A DNA stretch of 8,747 nt. Origin: an uncultured Flavobacteriales bacterium. Lineage in GTDB: Bacteria; Bacteroidota; Bacteroidia; Palsa-965. Below the pieces are notes generated by a model, which was not told the origin of the DNA, made no database searches, and saw nothing but the letters and a program-made list of their open reading frames with translations. Shown here piece after piece: positions 6,108-8,747 of this stretch (position 1 is its first letter; each line of letters begins with the position of its first letter). The position numbers and the translations under genes were made by a program. The DNA is taken from positions 1 to 8,747 of the forward strand of contig CAMLEF010000190.1 of NCBI GenBank assembly GCA_946478675.1. The letters run 5' to 3'.

Positions 6108-7301
6108 ATGTTCAATCCCGGACTTTATCTTAAAAAAGTTACAGCCGAAGATTTTCGTTCAATACGACGGGCTGAAGTGGCGTTTGCTCCTGGCCTGAAT
6201 ATCATTATTGGAAAGAACGGTGCTGGCAAAACATCTTTTTTAAAGATAATAGACGATGTCTTAGCTGATGGTGGGGATATTGAGTTGCAGTTCTCTAAAA
6301 GAACGGCTGTAGTGCAAGGTCAGAATGAATATTTAGCATCGTTTTCTCCCAATCCAGATTTTAAAAGTGTCGAAAGATATCATAGGCCTAAATTCGAATA
6401 TCAAGTTGATGGTAATAAGTTTTGGGATCCGGCATCTGAGATAGTAAATATTAATGATTTAATCGAGAAGTATGAAAGCTCTTTTTTAGTGCATAATTTC
6501 TTAACCCATGGATTGCCCGGGACTTTGGTTTTTTTTAATCAAGAGCTCAAAGGAGCTGTATTACTTAAGGATCCAGGATTAATCTCTTCACATGAAATAA
6601 TCCGACTTTTCAGAGAAAATCAAAATAATGCCAAAGACACTTTGGTGCATTATCTCCAGGCGTCTATCCTTTTCAGTTTTGGTATCGATAACTCTCCATT
6701 GAAGGTAGAGTCTCCAATAAGCATTCAGGAATTTGCAGGACGGGTCAATGCTTCGGTTGATGATATGGCCGATGTGTTGACTCATTCTTTGTCGGGATTA
6801 ACCTCGATTGAGAAGGTGAGAGTAAATGACACACTCAAAGTACAAGGCTCACGAGCGACCAAGTTGGAGCTGCCTAATTTGTTGTTTGAATTTCTATCCG
6901 AGGGATATTGGCATAAGTTTTCGGAGCTTTCTGATGGTACGCAAAGAATAGTCTACCTCGTATCTCAAATCAGATCATTGTTCGCAATGGACAATGTATC
7001 TGCTTTATATCTCTTGGAAGAACCTGAGTTAGGGATTCATCCTCACCAGCTTCGAAAGTTGATGGATTTCCTTAAAGAGCAGGCTGAAACCAAACAGATA
7101 ATCCTAACTACTCACTCCCCGCAAGTGCTCGATATTCTCGGTCCCGATGATCTCGATCGCATTATTCTTTGTGAATATGATAATGTAAATGGCACACAGC
7201 TGCGCCACATGACCGATAAAGAAAAAGAGCAAGCTCAATCTTATTTGAAAGATATGTTTCTGAGTGATTTTTGGAGATTTACTGATTTTAATAGTAAATA
7301 G
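6108..7301 (+). CDS. AAA15/OLD-type ABC-class ATPase of a two-gene cassette
   Basis: The 397-residue protein has a complete ABC/SMC-like ATPase core split by a long insert. In order it has LKKVTAEDFRSIRRAEVAF (typical RecF/OLD-type N-terminus), Walker A GKNGAGKT at 35-42, a helical middle region of about 60-260, signature-like ELSDGTQR at 273-280, Walker B YLLEEPELGIHP at 301-312 with acidic pair E304/E305, and a switch histidine H336 in ILTTHSPQVLD. There is no C-terminal TOPRIM in the same chain, unlike OLD; that role seems to be taken by the next gene. It is therefore likely an ATP-driven sensor or clamp that controls the partner, as in PARIS AriA or RloA (established for relatives, inferred here). 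ATG 6108 is the first methionine before the conserved N-terminus; no Shine-Dalgarno sequence. Composition is AT-rich. Confidence 0.88.
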   Translation: MFNPGLYLKKVTAEDFRSIRRAEVAFAPGLNIIIGKNGAGKTSFLKIIDDVLADGGDIELQFSKRTAVVQGQNEYLASFSPNPDFKSVERYHRPKFEYQVDGNKFWDPASEIVNINDLIEKYESSFLVHNFLTHGLPGTLVFFNQELKGAVLLKDPGLISSHEIIRLFRENQNNAKDTLVHYLQASILFSFGIDNSPLKVESPISIQEFAGRVNASVDDMADVLTHSLSGLTSIEKVRVNDTLKVQGSRATKLELPNLLFEFLSEGYWHKFSELSDGTQRIVYLVSQIRSLFAMDNVSALYLLEEPELGIHPHQLRKLMDFLKEQAETKQIILTTHSPQVLDILGPDDLDRIILCEYDNVNGTQLRHMTDKEKEQAQSYLKDMFLSDFWRFTDFNSK

Positions 7302-7302
7302 T

Positions 7303-7875
7303 ATGATCAAAGTCGGGCTAATTGGAGAGTCGGAATATGACCGTGAGTCAATGAAAAATCTTCTCACACGGCTTTATGGAGAAAAAGTGCATTTCACCCA
7401 CCTGTTGAAAAGTTTACCGGGAACTTATCTGGATACTGAAAAAGCTTTAAAGTTGCTCGCCAAGGAGCTGGTAGAAAAACCAATCGATGCAATTATTGTT
7501 CAGCGGGACCTGGATGCTCCTGAATCTAACGCAGTAAAAATTGCTGAAAGAAAAGCCTTTTTTAATGATGTATCTCTCAGGTCTGCTGCGCCAGTCATCA
7601 GGCTGCTCCATATTCAAATGCTTGAAGCTTTAATTCTGGCAGATTTAAACGGCTTTAATAAACGCTTTAAAGCAACGGCTACTTTTACAGGTGATCCGAT
7701 GCACCAAGAGAAACCTAAAAGATGGCTCCGGGACAAATGTAAAAGAGATGCATATGAAGCCAAGCACAGCCCGGAGTTATTTTTACTACTCGACATCGAA
7801 AAACTAAAAAAGGTTCGCTACTTCAAAAAATTCATCAACGAATTCGAACATTACCTCAACAATAAAGCAGCATAA
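7303..7875 (+). CDS. TOPRIM-like protein (DUF4276/RloB-like), partner of the ATPase
   Basis: The 190-residue protein starts [15 protein letters not shown], a beta strand leading to a conserved acidic position (E9/E11). It continues with [13 protein letters not shown], giving a D69-x-D71 pair, then [11 protein letters not shown] (E108, D114), the counterpart of the EAWLLAD motif seen in DUF4276/RloB-type proteins, and a basic KPKRWL segment near 137-142. This glutamate-then-DxD order is the TOPRIM fold signature, used for metal-dependent nucleic-acid cleavage. The ATG at 7303 follows the ATPase stop by one base and begins exactly at the first conserved strand. A GTG 13 codons upstream lies inside the ATPase gene and is less likely. 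Its codons become more C-ending in the last 25 or so. Probable effector of the cassette; the target is unknown. Confidence 0.72.
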   Translation: MIKVGLIGESEYDRESMKNLLTRLYGEKVHFTHLLKSLPGTYLDTEKALKLLAKELVEKPIDAIIVQRDLDAPESNAVKIAERKAFFNDVSLRSAAPVIRLLHIQMLEALILADLNGFNKRFKATATFTGDPMHQEKPKRWLRDKCKRDAYEAKHSPELFLLLDIEKLKKVRYFKKFINEFEHYLNNKAA

Positions 7876-7879
7876 AATC

Positions 7880-8747
7880 ATGACCACAGCCACCAAAAAC
7901 TTCCGCATCGAGAAAGACACGATGGGCGAAGTGAAAGTGCCCGCCGACAAATACTGGGGCGCGCAAACCGAACGTTCACGCAACAACTTCAAGATCGGGC
8001 CCGAGGCGTCGATGCCGAAGGAGATCATTTATGCGTTCGCTTATCTCAAGAAAGCCGCTGCGCACGCGAATACCGATCTCGGTGTGCTTCCCGCGGAAAA
8101 GCGCGACCTCATCTCGCAGGTCTGTGATGAAATCCTCGCAGGAAAACTCGACGACCAGTTCCCGCTCGTGATCTGGCAAACCGGTTCGGGCACGCAGAGT
8201 AACATGAACGCCAACGAAGTGATCGCTTACCGCGCGCACGTCCTCACCGGCGGACAGCTCACCGACGAGAAAAAAGTGCTCAACCCGAACGACGACGTCA
8301 ACAAATCGCAGTCGTCGAACGATACGTACCCGACCGCGATGCACATTGCGGCATACAAGCTCGTGAGCGAAAACACGATCCCGGGCATGGAACGCCTGCG
8401 CGATACGCTCGATAAAAAAGCGAAAGGCTGGACCAACGTCGTGAAGACGGGCCGCACGCACTTCATGGACGCGACACCGCTCACGCTGGCGCAGGAATTC
8501 TCCGGCTACGTGCAGCAGATCACCAACAGCATCCGCGCGATCAAAAATGCGCTCGAGATGGTGCGTGAGCTTGCGCTCGGCGGAACGGCAGTCGGCACCG
8601 GCCTCAACACGCCAAAAGGTTATGATGTGCTCGTGGCGAAGAAGATCGCTGAATTCACCGGCCTTCCGTTCGTCACCGCGCCGAACAAATTCGAAGCGTT
8701 GGCGGCGCACGATGCAATGGTCGAGCTCTCCGGCGCGCTCAAGCGTT
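7880..8747 (+). CDS. fumC: Class II fumarate hydratase, N-terminal part (partial at right edge)
   Basis: The first 289 residues of FumC are present; the gene runs off the window before the GSSxMPxKxN loop. FumC interconverts fumarate and malate in the TCA cycle as a cytosolic iron-free homotetramer. Visible blocks are [10 protein letters not shown] (25-34), [13 protein letters not shown] (102-113), [21 protein letters not shown] (135-155), [16 protein letters not shown] (191-206, with catalytic-region H194 matching E. coli H188) and [15 protein letters not shown] (230-244). Position 135 is Asn where E. coli FumC has B-site His129. The ATG lies 4 bp after the TOPRIM stop, with no Shine-Dalgarno sequence and no room for a separate promoter outside the TOPRIM gene. 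Composition returns to GC-rich here. The 244-codon opposite-strand frame is a shadow. Confidence 0.96.
   Translation, partial: MTTATKNFRIEKDTMGEVKVPADKYWGAQTERSRNNFKIGPEASMPKEIIYAFAYLKKAAAHANTDLGVLPAEKRDLISQVCDEILAGKLDDQFPLVIWQTGSGTQSNMNANEVIAYRAHVLTGGQLTDEKKVLNPNDDVNKSQSSNDTYPTAMHIAAYKLVSENTIPGMERLRDTLDKKAKGWTNVVKTGRTHFMDATPLTLAQEFSGYVQQITNSIRAIKNALEMVRELALGGTAVGTGLNTPKGYDVLVAKKIAEFTGLPFVTAPNKFEALAAHDAMVELSGALKR

Larger units (their letters stand above)
6096..7879 (+). other. AT-rich two-gene cassette, candidate defence module
   Basis: The ATPase and TOPRIM-like genes form a unit with a 1-bp gap, on a composition clearly lower in GC than the flanks (22/60 G+C at 6241-6300 against 34/60 at 8281-8340). 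Codons end in A or T far more often than in prfB or fumC. The unit is flanked by host-type genes and ends 4 bp before fumC. I see no terminal repeats, integrase or tRNA, so how it arrived is unknown. Boundaries are approximate. Confidence 0.6.

Noticed and set aside
7264..7302. GTG start 13 codons earlier for the TOPRIM-like gene
   Set aside because: It would overlap the ATPase reading frame and adds a non-conserved leader; the ATG at 7303 begins at the first core strand.
6108..7875. Direct naming of the cassette as PARIS (ariAB) or as a Septu or Gabija system
   Set aside because: The ATPase fits several AAA15/OLD families, and the TOPRIM motifs look closer to DUF4276/RloB than to DUF4435. 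No HNH nuclease or helicase partner is present. A name needs a profile search.
7976..8710. 244-codon minus-strand frame opposite fumC
   Set aside because: Shadow of fumC; the plus-strand frame carries all the conserved fumarase blocks.

Overview
The window looks like chromosomal DNA from a member of the Bacteroidota. Three things suggest this: TAnnTTTG-type -7 promoter elements just upstream of several start codons, an almost complete lack of Shine-Dalgarno sequences at the starts, and the general character of the proteins. This is inference from sequence, not a taxonomic match. The host-like background is GC-rich (34 of 60 bases in a sampled fumC line). One block, about 6.1-7.9 kb, is clearly AT-richer (22 of 60 bases in a sampled line).

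Layout. On the minus strand (1-3188) lies a probable three-gene operon read right to left: a 511-residue metallo-beta-lactamase-fold protein, a 458-residue multipass membrane protein, and a small membrane protein cut by the left edge. A 230-bp divergent region (3189-3418) holds an array of 8-bp CCGAAT-type repeats in inverted and direct orientation, ending at a probable promoter. From there all genes read on the plus strand: prfB (release factor 2) with an intact programmed +1 frameshift site; a long nested-palindrome hairpin; an ArsC-family reductase; a lipoprotein with two internal repeats; a two-gene cassette of an AAA/ABC-type ATPase and a TOPRIM-like protein; and the first 289 codons of fumC (class II fumarase), cut by the right edge.

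The candidate unusual system is the ATPase-TOPRIM pair (6108-7875). The genes are separated by one base, are compositionally foreign, and are wedged between a host-type lipoprotein gene and fumC with only 4 bp before the fumC start. The architecture resembles two-gene anti-phage modules in which an AAA15/OLD-type ATPase is paired with a TOPRIM effector (PARIS, RloAB-like), but the exact family cannot be assigned by eye.

Other points of interest are a recurring TAnnTTT(G/A)-N4/5-ATG arrangement at four genes, implying leaderless transcripts; an AGGAGG frameshift stimulator in prfB, in a lineage that largely ignores Shine-Dalgarno signals for initiation; the octamer array; and the 12-bp-arm hairpin. 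No tRNA, rRNA, CRISPR array or insertion sequence was seen.
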